A model generated the notes under the pieces. The model ran no database searches. It saw only the letters and a list, made by a program, of their open reading frames with translations, and had not been told where the DNA came from. A program made the position numbers and the translations under genes. Of a stretch of 64,000 nt of DNA, positions 11,324 to 23,880 are shown piece after piece; positions within the stretch are counted from its first letter, which is position 1, and every line of letters starts with the position of its first letter. Source of the stretch: Orobanche coerulescens (Eukaryota > Streptophyta > Magnoliopsida > Lamiales > Orobanchaceae); the NCBI GenBank assembly GCA_033398695.1, contig CM065804.1:9285001-9349000 (forward strand), read 5' to 3'.

Positions 11324-12519
11324 TCATCAAATCCAAGTTTATATCAAAAACCATTCATATCTTATCACATATTCCTCTATGATGTGATTTGTACCAAGAA
11401 CACCAAGAATACCATGATTCCATAATCATGTTCATAAAGAAACAACATAATTTAAGATGTATATATATATCATCACATCATCATCTTCCTCAACCCAAAC
11501 TCCATGAAACACCAAGAACCATAACAACACTTCCATAATCTATCATTACATGGAGTAATCATCAACAATAACATCAGCATCCGAAAATAAGGAGAAGGAT
11601 TAACCAACATATCTCAAGAAGACGAACAACACCAATTCAAACCACAAGAATCATATCAGTGTCCATATATCAACAACAACATTATCATAATCCGGCAATC
11701 TATCTCATTATTATATATATCAACTCGTACATGCGATGATTATCAATTCAGGAACACCAATATTCTATATAAGATGAGATCCCGATGTGAAGAGTAATTA
11801 CCTTTTCGAAGAAATGGGTTGATTCTCAAGGTTGAATCCATTTCCAATCGATTCCAAGCTTAATATTGTTAAAGAGGATCAACTCCATAATTACTCAAGT
11901 GTTTGGAACCTCAAAATATCCGCCAGGAACTCTCTACCGGTTGAAACGAAGAAATGGACAAAATGAAGAATAATGCCCAACTGCACATATATATACTGCA
12001 CATTACTAGCGTGCGCTAACATCTTCATTTAGCGTACGTTACATTCTTTAGCGTGCGCTAACTTACTTTGTTAGTGTGCACTATCGTAGTCCAGAGGCTA
12101 CTGCCTTACTTCGCACAATGACTTACGTACGCTAAACCTCTGCCGTAGTGTACGTAATATCGACGAACTTGCTACAGTAAAGTACTCATTAGCGTATGCT
12201 ATTCTCCACACGTAGCATGCGATACTCATAGTTGGCTCAACAATATGCACCTACCCCGAAGGTACCTGGGTCCTACACGCCGAAAGTAACCAATAAAGCT
12301 AAGATTCCATTTTGACCGAAATATAATTAGCGTGTGCTAATCCTTATGTTCAACATGCGCTAAATGCCGTTGACCCATGAAAATCGGAAGCTGTCGACAA
12401 CCTTACCTATGACTCGGATTACTTCTGACATTGGCCTTGCACGCGCTAGTCTATACCTTTAGCGTGCGCTAAGCTTGCACAATAGCGTGCGCTATGCTTG
12501 AATATTAGCGTGCGCTAAT
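11324..12519 (-). repeat. Old Ty3/gypsy LTR relic, piece 2, with TATA box and palindrome array
   Basis: The sequence resumes the relic after the 9042-11323 insertion. On the minus strand a TATATATA box lies near 11985-11995. Just upstream of it (higher coordinates, about 12005-12519) is an array of degenerate TAGCGTGCGCTA words. An AAAAG|GTAATT splice-donor match lies near 11806. The region resembles 33.3-34.0 kb and continues at 26337 beyond the Tekay insertion, whose left TSD CTAAT is at 12515-12519. Confidence 0.55.
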
Positions 12520-14157
12520 TGTAACACCCCAAACTAGGCGAATATTACAGTGCCGTGGACCCCCGACTGGGACCCACTAGGCGAATGAAAATTAATGAAT
12601 TAAGTGATATAATTGTAGTACCGAACCACAATATATCAATAATTACTCCGATGAGGAGTTTTAAGTATAACACACCCAGGATAAAACAGAATACATGTAT
12701 ATTTTATATGAAGATAAAATATACAACACCAATTAAAATGAGTATAAATGGAAGTCTACAACGGAATACAAATGAAGAAAACATGAAGACTGAAAGGACT
12801 GGGGCCGCATACTAGTATCACTAGGACTCCTCGCCGTCAACGTTCTCTTCCCGTGCCTTAGCCTTGCCATGACCTGAAAACAACATCCCCCAACGGGGTC
12901 AGTTACACAGAACAACAATCCTCAAGAGTTGAATAAACACAATCATGATATATCTTAATTATGAAATGATTCTGAAGAGAGGCATCATAGTACGCCCGTA
13001 ATGGTATGTGCAAGTGCACAAGACGAGTGTCCGTACACACCCGTCCTTGTACCTAATTAGTCTCACGGAGGTACGTTACCGTGTGCACAGTCTAATGTGT
13101 CGGTGAACCCAACACATGACCATCACGTGCCCGACTAAAAATTCCACACATCCCCACCTGGCCACGCAATATGCACCTAGAAGGTCATATGGACAAGAAA
13201 TGACCATGAAGAATAATAATGAATAACAATCCGACAAAGTCAAGAATGACTCACCGAGATGAAATGATAGTGAAATGAATGATAGCTCGATGAAATGATT
13301 GGAACCGTCGTTCCTCGTGAATGAAGTGATTAATTGACAATTACAAGTCTCAATACAGTTAATTGTGAATGAATTATGATTATGAATGAACAACAACGAA
13401 GGGAATGAATATCCTTTTAACCGAGTAAGAATTAACTTACAAAACACCGGTGAAGAATGTCCTTCCTCGAACAACGTCCAAAAAGGGATGTCGGTCGCTC
13501 GAACAACCTTGAATGACAATTACCAACAAACTCTCAATATACGTATCAAACACGATTATAACCAACTCAAACATTGATACAACGATATCCAAACTCATTG
13601 AGGCATTCTAACGAATACTTAGCAAACATACATCCTTTGATAATATCCAATCCCGAATATATCGAACCCAAACTCCAAAATGAGTATTTCAAACCAACAA
13701 AACACCTTAAATGATATCAATAATCCCATAGGAATCCACAACTCGAGTTAACGACAACATCTAATCGAAAACCCCCAAATATCAAAGTCAACTCTAATGT
13801 GTTCTTGAATCAAACCCCCAACAATACATGAAATACGAAATACATGCCATAAAATCCATAGGAATACATTTATCCAAGGTAGATAATCCATATCTAACAT
13901 ATTCCAACAACAATCCAAGCTTACACGAAGAAATCGGAAGGAAAACCCAAAAATCCAAAATTCTAGATCCAAGAAGTTATTACCTTGATTTGATGTGATG
14001 GGGATGATGAAATGATGATTACTCCGAATTAGAAGCTTGATGATAAATGATAGATGATTACACCTTGAAGAACACTTCTCAAGAAGCTCCAAGTCGCCCG
14101 GAACCGATGAAGGAATGAAAAGAAATGAAGAATGACGAAGAAAGGAATGAACTGACC

Positions 14158-14165
14158 TATTTATA
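14158..14165 (-). promoter_or_regulatory. TATA box of the Tekay 3' LTR
   Basis: The minus strand reads CTATAAATAG at this site. The first palindromic word of the U3 array begins about 10 bp upstream. The identical arrangement lies at 25523-25530 in the 5' LTR. Confidence 0.7.
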
Positions 14166-14174
14166 GCACCCCAG

Positions 14175-14745
14175 TTTAGCGTGCGCTAGTTCCTGTGCGT
14201 AGCGTGCACTAATGGGTGTACTGGGTAGTCCAGTATCCTCTGTTCGCAATGGTAGCGTGCACTACGTACCTTTTGTAGCGTGCGCTACAACCGTATACTT
14301 AGCGTGCGCTAACTCAAAATGTTAGCGTGCGCTAACAATTTAGCTGATGCCCAGTACTGAAGTCCAGAACCTCCTGTTCTCTGATCTGGTCGCGGTAGCG
14401 CGCACTACACATAATATTCAACGTGCGCTACTAACCTCGATTAGTGTACGCTAATATCTACTCGTAGTGTACGCTAGGAATTACTCCAATGCAGTCCAGT
14501 AGCTACTGGACTCTGCCTGATCCGTCCTTAGCGCGCGCTACACCGACTGCATAGCGTGCGCTACTCCGACCTACTAGCGTGCGCTACTTACCATTCGTAG
14601 CGTGCGCTACTTACAACCCGACTGCAGTCCTGTGCCTTCTGGACTGCCTGCTTGAACTACATTAGCGCGCGTTAGTGTTGAGAGGTAGCGTGCGCTACTT
14701 GAACTCAATAAGCGCGTGCTAAAGAGAGTTCATAGCGTGCGCTAC
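14175..14745. repeat. U3 palindrome array of TAGCGTGCGCTA words (3' LTR)
   Basis: By eye there are about 18 degenerate copies of a 12-bp near-palindrome, TAGCG(T/C)GC(G/A)CTA. They are grouped around four CAGTCCAG-type modules at about 14229, 14360, 14497 and 14627, giving a higher-order period of roughly 135 bp. The array is CpG-rich in an otherwise AT-rich LTR and ends about 10 bp from the TATA box, an enhancer-like position. Confidence 0.8.
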
Positions 14746-14975
14746 TTCCCACACACAGCCCACTATGACTATGACAATGATGATAAACACGGCACGATTC
14801 TCCAACTAGATTGATGATGAATGACCGATTGATACACGATATAATTACTCTGAACGGTGAATACAATGATTGAATATGAGTGACAAATGATCATTAATGA
14901 GTGAAAATTACTGAGTGACAATTACTAAACGATAATTACTGAATGATAATGACTGAATTACAATCGGGTATTACA

Positions 14976-14993
14976 TACACCCCCCCTTAAAAG
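14976..14993 (-). promoter_or_regulatory. Polypurine tract of the Tekay-type element
   Basis: The minus strand reads AAGGGGGGGTGTA directly before the 3' LTR. The same context (CTTTTAAGG...) recurs at 60731 and 30562. Confidence 0.75.
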
Positions 14994-15009
14994 AGTTTCG
15001 TCCCCGAAA

Positions 15010-18000
15010 CTAAGGGTCATACAACTCGGGATAACTCTCCCGCATACTATCCTTGGTTTCCCAAGTAGCCTCTTCGACTCCGTGTCTAGACCACTGAATT
15101 TTGACCAAAGGAATCGTCTTGTTCCTCAACTGTTTGATTCGCCGCTCTAAGACTCGTATAGGACGCTCCTCATATGAATGATCATCAGCGATCTCGATTT
15201 CGTCGAACTGAAGTATGTGACCTGGATCGGCAACATACTTCCGCAACTGAGAGACGTGAAACACATTATGAATTCGGCTCAACACCGGAGGTAAGGCCGA
15301 TCGATAAGCTAGCTCTCCTACTCGATCCAAAATCTCAAACGGTCCAATGAATCTCGGACTCAACTTTCCCCTCTTCCCAAAACGGAAGATACCTCGACTC
15401 GGGGATACCTTGACCAAAACATGGTCACCCGCCTCGAACTCTAATGGTCGACGACGATTATCTGCGTATGATTTTTCCCGACTTTGAGCAGTCGAAAAAC
15501 GACTCCTGATCAAAGCTACCTTCTCACGGACGGCTATAAGCATATCGGGCTCGGTGCCGATTGATTCTGAAAAGTCATCCCAACACAAAGGAGATCGACA
15601 ACGACGACCGTACAAGGCCTCGTAAGGTGCCATCTTAATCGAAGCATGCCAACTATTATTGTACGTGAACTCGATCAACGGTAGTTGGGCTTCCCAATCA
15701 TCTTTCCATTCGAGAACACGTGCCCTTAACATGTCCTCCAAAGTCTGAATAGTCCTCTCTGATTGTCCGTCGAACTGGGGATGAAAAGTTGTACTGAGAT
15801 TAAGCTGAGTTCCCATAGCATGATGAACTGATTTCCAAAAATGAGACACGAATCATCCGTCACGATCGGAAACGATACTTTTAGTAGTACCGTGCAGTCT
15901 CACTATCTCTTTGATGAACAACTAGGCAAGTCTCTCGGGACCCCACGTATCCTTAATCTCAAGAAAATGAGCTGACTTAGTTAAACGGTCCACAATTACC
16001 CAGATTGTATTCATGCCGCGACGACTCGTCGTCAAACTCGTGATGAAGTCCATAGAAATATCCTCCCATTTCCATTCTGGAATAGGGAGCGGTTTCAGCA
16101 TACCCGCCGGTCGCTGATATTCTATCTTGACTTGCTGACAGGTTAAGCATCTTGAAACAAATTCCACGACTTCTCGCTTCATATTACTCCACCTATAATT
16201 TTGTTTCAAGTCCTTGTACATCTTGCTAGACCCTGGATGAACGGAATAAGGGGTAGCATGAACTTCTCTCAAAATCGAGTTTTTCAACTCGTCATTCGCC
16301 GGTACGCACAACCGATTCTTAAATCGCAAAAGTCCATCCTCGTGGACCACAAACCCAGGGGCTTTCCCTGAGTCACATCGTCTCGAATGCGTAACAAAAA
16401 TGGGTCCGAACCCTGATTCTCCCTGATCGTCTCCTCAAGTGGCGATGAAATTTCTAACGTACAAAGTTGCCCTTGTACTCGCTGTAACCAGACCTTGATC
16501 TCGGGTCTCAGAAATTCCTGCTGAAGTTCCTTCTAAACTATTAATCGAGCAAGCATCTGCTCCTGAACGGACTTACGACTCAAGGCGTCGGCGACAACGT
16601 TCGCCTTGCCCGGGTGGTAAAGTATCACAATATCATAGTCTTTGATCAGTTCCAACCACCGTCTCTGTCGCATATTTAACTCCTTATGAGTAAATATATA
16701 CTTTAAACTCTTATGATCGGTGAATATCTGACAGGTAACGCCATAAAGATAATGACGCCAAATCTTCAATGCGAATACCACGGCTGCTAGCTCCAGGTCG
16801 TGGGTCGGATAATTAACCTCGTAAGGTCTCAATTGTCGTGAAGCATAAGCAATAACTTTCCCGTTCTGCATTAGTACACATCCGAGACCCTATCCGGATG
16901 CATCACTATAAACCACAAATCCTTCTGTCCCTTGCGGTAAAGAAAGGACAGGTGCTGAAATTAACCGGCTCTTGAGTTCCTCGAAACTCTGTTGACACGC
17001 GTCAGACCACGTGTATTTCTTATCTTTCCTTAAAAGCTTCATCATGGGTTGAGCGATTTTAGAAAAACCTTCCACAAATCGCCGATAATAACCAGCTAAC
17101 CCGAGGAAACTTTGGATTTCCTTATCATTCTTCGGAGGTTGCCAATATTGGATAGCCTTCGTCTTTTAAGGGTCGACACGAACTCCATCTGATGAAATTA
17201 CATGTCCGAGAAACGTCACTTCGGACATCCAGAACTCACATTTGGAAAACTTTCCGTAAAGTTGCTCTCGTCTCAACACGTCGAGCACCTGATGAAGGTG
17301 AAACTCGTGTTCCTCCCGGTCACGAGAATAGATTAAAATGTCATCAATGAAGACAACCACGAACTGATCCAAATAGTCGATGAAAACCCGATTCATTAAC
17401 TCCATGAATACCGCAGGTGCATTAGTTAACTCAAACAGCATTACCACAAACTCATAATGACCATAGCGTGTTGGGAACGCCGTCCTTGCGATATCCAACT
17501 CTGGAATTCGCAACTGATGATATCCAGATCTTAAGTCGATTTTGGAAAACACTGAAGCTCCCTGATGTTGATCTAAAAGATCATCGATACGGGGTAGAGG
17601 ATATTTATTCTTGATCGTCACCCGGTTCAATTCCAGGTAATCAATACACAAGCGGAACGAACCATCCTTCTTCTTGACAAATAATACTGGTTCTCCCCAC
17701 GGGGACGCACTCGGTCGAATATAACCCTTCTCGGTCAAATCCTCTAATTGATTCTTCAACTCCTGCATTTCGGTCGGGGCCATTCGGTACGGTGCCTTCG
17801 ATATTGGAGACGTACCAGGCTCCAACTCAATCGTGAATTCCACATCTCTCTGTGGAGGCAAACTAGGTAACTCATCTGAAAAAACATCGGCATATTCTCT
17901 CACTACAGGAATGTCCATCAACATTACTGATGGTTTCTCGGTCTTGGTCATATAGCACCAATAACCGACACACCCCTGATTGAGTAATTTCACTGCTTTC

Positions 18001-19735
18001 ATCAAGTTGATTACTCTCCCGGAACAGCTGGGATTACCTCCCTGAAATACACATTCGATCCCATCGTCTGAAATGATAGTGACCATACGCTTACGGATAC
18101 TAATGACGGCATCATGACGATCCATCCAATCAATACCCAAGATGACGTCGTCTCTCGGTAAATCTACCACGATTAGGTCTGCTAACCAATCACGGCCATG
18201 AAGCTGAATCGGACAATCCTTAATCTCACGATTCTCGATAATTCTTCTACCATCAGGTAGACCAATGACATAAGGCTCACAACTAGTAGCACTACCCAGA
18301 CGTAGTCTACTCAAACATGACTCGGAAATGAATGAATGTGATGCACCAGTAACAAAAAAGGTACACACATGTTGAGATAGAATATCGAGTGTACCTGAGA
18401 TCATCCAGGCCTTTGGATCATTGGTCTTCTTCATCTCATAAATTCGGGGCTTGCCGGCCCCCGAACCGGACGCTCCCGTCTGATAGCTTTTGGCTCCGCC
18501 TTTATTTTCTCCTGTCGTCTTGAACGACGCGGTGAAGTGGCTTTGATTACGCACCGCTGAATGTCTCGGGGCCTGAGATGATGCTGGAGTAGGTTTAGAG
18601 TCTCTTCGGCAAAAACGGGCCTTATGCCCAGCAATCCCACAGTTATGGCACGTGACAGTCTGCCTCGGACACTTGATGCTGAAATGACCCTGTTCTTCAC
18701 AGTTGAAACAAGTGATGGCCGAACTGGCCGCTCGTGACAGAGATTCCGCGGGTCTCGGCGCCATAGGAAGTCGCTCAGAAAAAGTAGAGCCCGTACGAAG
18801 TTTCTTGAAAGTGGCCTGACTGCCTTCAGATTGATTACGATTCTTTGACTTCTTGCCAGCAGATGAAGGTTGTTGCTTAGCAATATCCTTAGTAGTAAGC
18901 TCATAAGTAAGAGCTTTCTCAATGAATTCAGCCAGAGTGGTGCAATTGTGATTAAGCAACTGCATCTGTATACGAGGCTTCAACCTCTTGCTGAAATATT
19001 TGATCTTGTCCGCCTCAGAGTGAATTATGGACGAGGTGAAAGGAAGTAGCTCCTGGAATTTCTCGGCGATGGCAAGAACATCATCGTCCGCTGAGAGGTC
19101 GGGAGTGAGTAATTCTGAAAACTTAGCCTCCCTGAGTGGGGCCGGATAATACCTCTCCATCATGAGAGTCCTAAATTGATCCCAAGTACAAGATCCGTCG
19201 GTGGGCTTCAACGATAAGCACCATGAATGAGCGCTCTTACCCAGATAGTAAGCCGCGACTGAAACTTTATGTCCTTCGGGACACTCCACCATAGCAAACA
19301 ACTTCTCGAAATGCTCAAGCCAGTGAACAATACCCGCCGGATCAGATGAGCCCTCAAAAGTAGGTGGCCTCTGGCGAGAGATGTCGCCAATGATACTGCT
19401 TACACCCCTCTCTTGCCCCTGAGGTGGCGGCGGAGGAGCCTGATGATTCTGAGTAGCTGAGTTCTGCATCGTCTCCATGAGGCGTGCCATTTGAGTCATC
19501 TGGGCCATCATGCCCTGCATAAAAGCGAGTGGATCAACCCGAACACCTTCTAATTGAGCCGTGTCCCAGGTACGACTCCCTGACAATGAGTGATCATTTA
19601 TGGGTGAGTGAGTGGCAGCGTCACTGCTCGATGAATTTGCATTATTCCTCGCGTTCGCACTGTATTCACACGAGCTCTCGGGTTTCGGCCCGCACCACGG
19701 CCTCTTCCCTCGCGTCCTCTGCCAGCTCTTTCCAT
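15010..19735 (-). pseudogene. Tekay/Del-type gag-pol polyprotein, broken
   Basis: The likely start is ATG 19735, opening a basic Arg/Gly-rich gag N-terminus. A frameshift near 19650 leads into the long frame beginning at 19586. The order is: Retrotrans_gag (PTFEGSSDP...[11 protein letters not shown]); two CCHC knuckles ([28 protein letters not shown]); protease with VTGASHSF, where the catalytic Asp is Val (codon 18351-18353); RT with VFIDDIL near 17340; RNase H; integrase; and a C-terminal chromodomain (RVLERRIKQL...EEATWE). Stops lie at 17166 (TAA), 16890, 16533 and 15922 (TAG) and 15853 (TGA). A 1-base deletion near 16365 shifts frame. Each stop replaces a Gln or Arg codon that is kept in another copy in this window. 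Confidence 0.88.
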
Positions 19736-20215
19736 ACTGAAGTGGAAAGTCATATGATAATTATATCTCGCATGAATATAACATTATGATTACGTTATGA
19801 AATGATGAAAATGAGCGTACGCGCTCAAACACAATGATTACAAGAATGATCAACTGAAGTGACGTGATTATCTGATGAAATTCTTGAAATGATTATCTTG
19901 AACAAGTTAACAAGATTAATGATATGATCCTCAAGATCAACAACTGAACAATGAAATGAACTGAGTGATTAATGAATTAACATGATCGACTTGATCAAAA
20001 ATGAAAATGATGAATGAGGATTGTTGACTATTGGATGATGAATGAGTAATTCTTATTGCCAGAAATTATACCATGGCGTCAGAAATCTTACTGTTCTTTG
20101 GTCTGAGGGGCTTGACTCTTGCACAGTTCACACGTGACGCGAAAGTCCAATGATACTAGTCTGATGAACGATGATTTCAAATGAGACATGACTCAGAAGG
20201 TAGTATTCAAAACCA
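19736..20215 (-). other. Tekay leader between primer site and gag
   Basis: This is a non-coding leader on the minus strand, rich in short TGATTA/ATGAAATGA words. It ends with a pyrimidine tract and CAG one base before the gag ATG. Confidence 0.6.
19737..19752 (-). promoter_or_regulatory. Consensus 3' splice site one base before the gag ATG
   Basis: The minus strand reads ACTTTCCACTTCAG, then T and the gag ATG at 19735. A pyrimidine tract followed by CAG is a good plant acceptor. With the donor in the LTR (25350/25349) it would define a leader intron. The motif is seen; splicing is inferred. Confidence 0.45.
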
Positions 20216-20231
20216 CGCTCCGATACCAACT
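20216..20231 (-). promoter_or_regulatory. Primer binding site (tRNA-iMet), inner copy
   Basis: The minus strand reads AGTTGGTATCGGAGCG next to the U5 end at 20233. It matches TGGTATCAGAGC, complementary to the 3' end of initiator tRNA-Met, with one mismatch. Confidence 0.8.
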
Positions 20232-20232
20232 C

Positions 20233-21684
20233 TTTAACACCCCAAACTAGGCGAATATTACAGTGTCGTGGACCCCCGACTGGGACCCACTAGGCGAATG
20301 AAAATTAATGAATTAAGTGATATAATTGTAGTACCGAACCACAATAGATCAATAATTACTCCGATGAGGAGTTTTAAGTACAACACACCCAGGATAAAAT
20401 AGAATACATGTATATTTTATATGAAGATAAAATATACAACACCAATTAAAATGAGTATTTAAATGGAAGTCTGCAGCGGAATACAAATGAAGAAAACATG
20501 AAGACTGAAAGGACTGGGGGCCCCTACTAGTATCACTGGGACTCCTCGCAGTCAACGTTCTCTTCCCGTGCCTTAGCCTTGCCATGACCTGAAAACAACA
20601 TCCCCAACGGAATCGATTCATACGTAACAACAATCCTCAAGAGTTGAATAAACACAATCATGATATATCTTAATTATGAAATGACGCTGAAGAGAGGCAT
20701 CATAGTACGCCCGTAATGGTATGTGCAAGTGCACAAGACGAGTGTCCGGACACACCCGTCCTTGTACCTAATTAGTCTCACGGAGGTACATTACCGTGTG
20801 CACAGTCCAATGTGTCGGTGAACCCAACACATGACCATCACGTGCCCGACTAAAAAATCCACACATCCCCACCCGGCCACGCAATATGCACCCAGAAGGT
20901 CATATGGACAAGAAATGACCATGAAGAATAATAATGAATAACAATCCGACAAAGTCAAGAATGACTCACTGAGATGAAATGATAGTTAAATGAATGATAG
21001 CTCGATGAAATTATTGGAACCGTCGTTCCTCGTGAATGAAGTGATTAATTGACAATTACAAGTCTCAATATGGTTATACATTGTGAATGAATTATGATTA
21101 TGAATGAACAACAACGAAGGGAATGAATATCCTTTTAACCGAGTAAGAATTAACTTACACAACACCGGTGAAGAATGTCCTTCCTCGAACAACGTCCAAA
21201 AAGGGATGTCGGTCGCTCGAACAACCTTGAATGAAAATTACCAACAAATGCTCAATATACGTATCAAACACGATTATAACCAACTCAAACGTTGATACAA
21301 CGATATCCAAACTCATTGAGGCATTCTAACGAATACTTAGCAAACATACATCCTTTGATAATATCGAATCCCGAATATATCGAACCCAAACTCCAAAATG
21401 AGTATTTCAAACCGAAAAAACACCTTCAATGATATCAATAATCCCATAGGAATCCACAACTCGAGTTAACAACAACATCTAATCGAAAACCCCCAAATAT
21501 CAAAGTCAATTCTAATGTGTTCTTGAATCAAACCCCCAAGAATACATGAAATCCGAAATACATGCCATAAAATCCGTAGGAATACATTTATCCAAGGTAG
21601 ATAATCCATATCTAACATATTCCAACAACAATCCAAGCTTACACGAAGAAATCGGAAGGATAACCCAAAAATCCGAAATTCTAA
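20233..21684 (-). repeat. Truncated Tekay LTR (U5/R side only)
   Basis: It is very similar to the first ~1.45 kb of the LTR at 12520 and stops abruptly at 21684, just before the splice-donor position. Sequence then switches to plus-strand pol. It therefore lacks TATA box, palindrome array and U3 end. Confidence 0.8.
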
Positions 21685-23590
21685 ACCTGATCGTGGGAGA
21701 TTTACCTAGAGACGACTTTATTTTGGGTATTGATTGGATGGATCGTCACGATGCCATCCTTAGTGTCCGTAAGTGTATGGTCACTATTATTTCAGACGAT
21801 GGAGTCGAGTGTGTATTTCAGGGGAGTAATCCCAGCTGTTCCGGAAGGGTTATCAATATGATGAAAGCAGTGAAATTACTCAATCAGGGTTGTGTTGGTT
21901 ATTGGTGCTATATGACCAAGACCGAGAAACCATCAGTGACGTTGGCAGATATCCCAGTACTGAGAGAATACACTAATGTATTTCCAGACGAGTTACCTGG
22001 TTTGCCTCCACAGAGAGAGGTGGAATTCACGATTGAGTTGGAGCCTGGTACGTCTCCAATATCGAAGGCACCGTATCGGATGGCCCCGACCGAAATGCAG
22101 GAATTGAAGAATCAACTGGAGGAATTGTCTGAGAAAGGTTATATCCGACTGAGTGCGTCCCCGTGGGGAGCACCTGTATTATTTGTCAAGAAGAAAGATG
22201 GTTCTTTTCGCTTTTGCATTGATTATAGAGATTTGAACAGGGTGACGATCAAGAATAAATATCCCCTACCCCGTATCGATGATGTTTTGGATCAACTTCA
22301 GGGAGCTTCAGTATTTTCCAAGATCGATTTAAGATCTGGGTATCATCAGTTGCGAATTCGAGAGACGGATATCACTAGAACGGCGTTTCGAACACGCTAT
22401 GGTCATTACGAGTTTGTGGTAATGCCATTTGGGTTAACTAATGCACCTGTGGTATTCATGGACTTTTCATCAACTATTTGTATCAGTTCGTGGTTGTCTT
22501 CATTGATGACATTTTGATTTATTCTCGTAACCGAGAGGAGCACGAATTTCACCTTCATCAGGTCCTTGACGTATTAAGACGAGAACAACTCTATGGAAAA
22601 TTTTCCAAATGTGAGTTCTGGATGTCCGAAGTGACGTTTCTCGGACATGTGATTTCATCAGACGGAGTACGCGTCAACCCTCAGAAGACGGAGGCTATCC
22701 GAGATTGGCAACCTCCAAAGAATGTTAAGGAAATCCGAAGCTTTCTCGGATTAGCTGGTTATTATCGGCGATTTGTGGAAGGATTTTCTAAAATCGCTCA
22801 ACCCATGACGAACCTTTTGCGGAAGGATAAGAAATACACGTGGTCTGACGCGTGTCAGTGGAGTTTTGAGGAACTAAAGAGTCGTTTAATTTTAGCACCT
22901 GTTCTTTCTTTACCGTAAGGTACGGAAGGATTCATGGTTTATAGTGACGCGTCTGGACAAGGTCTCGGATGTGTATTAATGCATAACGGTAAAGTGATTG
23001 CCTATGCTTCGCGGCAACTGAGACCTTATGAGGTCAACTATCTGACCCATGACCTGGAGCTACCAGCCGTGGTATTTGCGCTGAAGATTTGGCGTCATTA
23101 TCTTTATGGCATCACCTGTCAGATTTTCACCGATCATAAGAGTTTGAAGTATATATTTACTCATAAGGAGTTAAATATGCGTTAGAGACGGTGGTTAGAA
23201 CTGATTAAGGATTATGATATTGAGATTCAATACCACCTGGGTAAGGCGAACGTTGTCGCCGACGCCTTGAGTCGTAAGTCCATTCAGGAGCAAATGCTTG
23301 CTTTGTTTGACTGTTCAGAAGGAACTTCAACAGGAATTCCTTAGACCCGAGATCGAGGTCTGGTTACAGCGAGTACAAGGGCAACTTTGTATGTTAGAGA
23401 TTTCATCGCCACTTGAGGAGGCGATCAGAGTGAATCAGGGTTCAGACCCATTTTTGTCGCACATTTGAGATGATGTGGCTCAGGGGAAAGCCCCTGGATT
23501 CGTGGTCCACGAGGATGGACTTTTGCAATTTAAGAACCGGTTATGCATTCCGGCGAATGACGAGTTGAAAAGCTCGATTTTGAGAGAGCC
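21685..23590 (+). pseudogene. Inverted Tekay pol fragment (protease end to integrase start)
   Basis: Plus-strand coding sequence opposite to the main polyprotein. It begins at GDLPRDD (after the protease motif) and covers RT (VVVFIDDIL near 22500) and RNase H, ending in the integrase zinc-binding segment at about 23590. It has a deletion and frameshift near 22465, TAA at 22916-22918, TAG at 23183-23185, and further shifts after 23300. The left junction joins LTR sequence at a few bases of shared CTAA; the right joins leader sequence. It keeps Gln codons that are stops in the main copy, so it is a separate copy, not a local flip. Confidence 0.8.
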
Positions 23591-23864
23591 CCATGAACAA
23601 TGAAATGAACTGAGTGATTAATGAATTAACATGATCGACTTGATCAAAAATGAAAATGATGAATGAGGATTGTTGACTATTGGATGATGAATGAGTGATT
23701 CTTATTGCCAGAAATTATACCATGGCGTCAGAAATCTTACTGTTCTTTGGTCTGAGGGGCTCGACTCTTGCACAGGTCACACGTGACGCGAAAGTCCAAT
23801 GATACTAGTCTGATGAACGATGATTTCAAATGAGACATGACTCAGAAGGTAGTATTCAAAACCA
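23591..23864 (-). repeat. Duplicated Tekay leader
   Basis: It is nearly identical to 19942-20215, starting abruptly at CAATGAAATGAAC after the pol fragment. Confidence 0.75.
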
Positions 23865-23880
23865 CGCTCCGATACCAACT
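23865..23880 (-). promoter_or_regulatory. Primer binding site (tRNA-iMet), outer copy
   Basis: The same AGTTGGTATCGGAGCG as at 20216-20231, adjacent to the intact 5' LTR. Confidence 0.8.

Larger units (their letters stand above)
12520..14975 (-). repeat. 3' LTR of the Tekay-type element (2.46 kb)
   Basis: On the plus strand it runs from TGTAACACCCC to GGGTATTACA. On the minus strand the U3 end is at 14975, the TATA box at 14158-14165, and the remaining ~1.6 kb is R/U5. A splice-donor match is at 13984/13983. It is highly similar to 23882-26336 and, as far as that copy goes, to 20233-21684. Confidence 0.88.
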
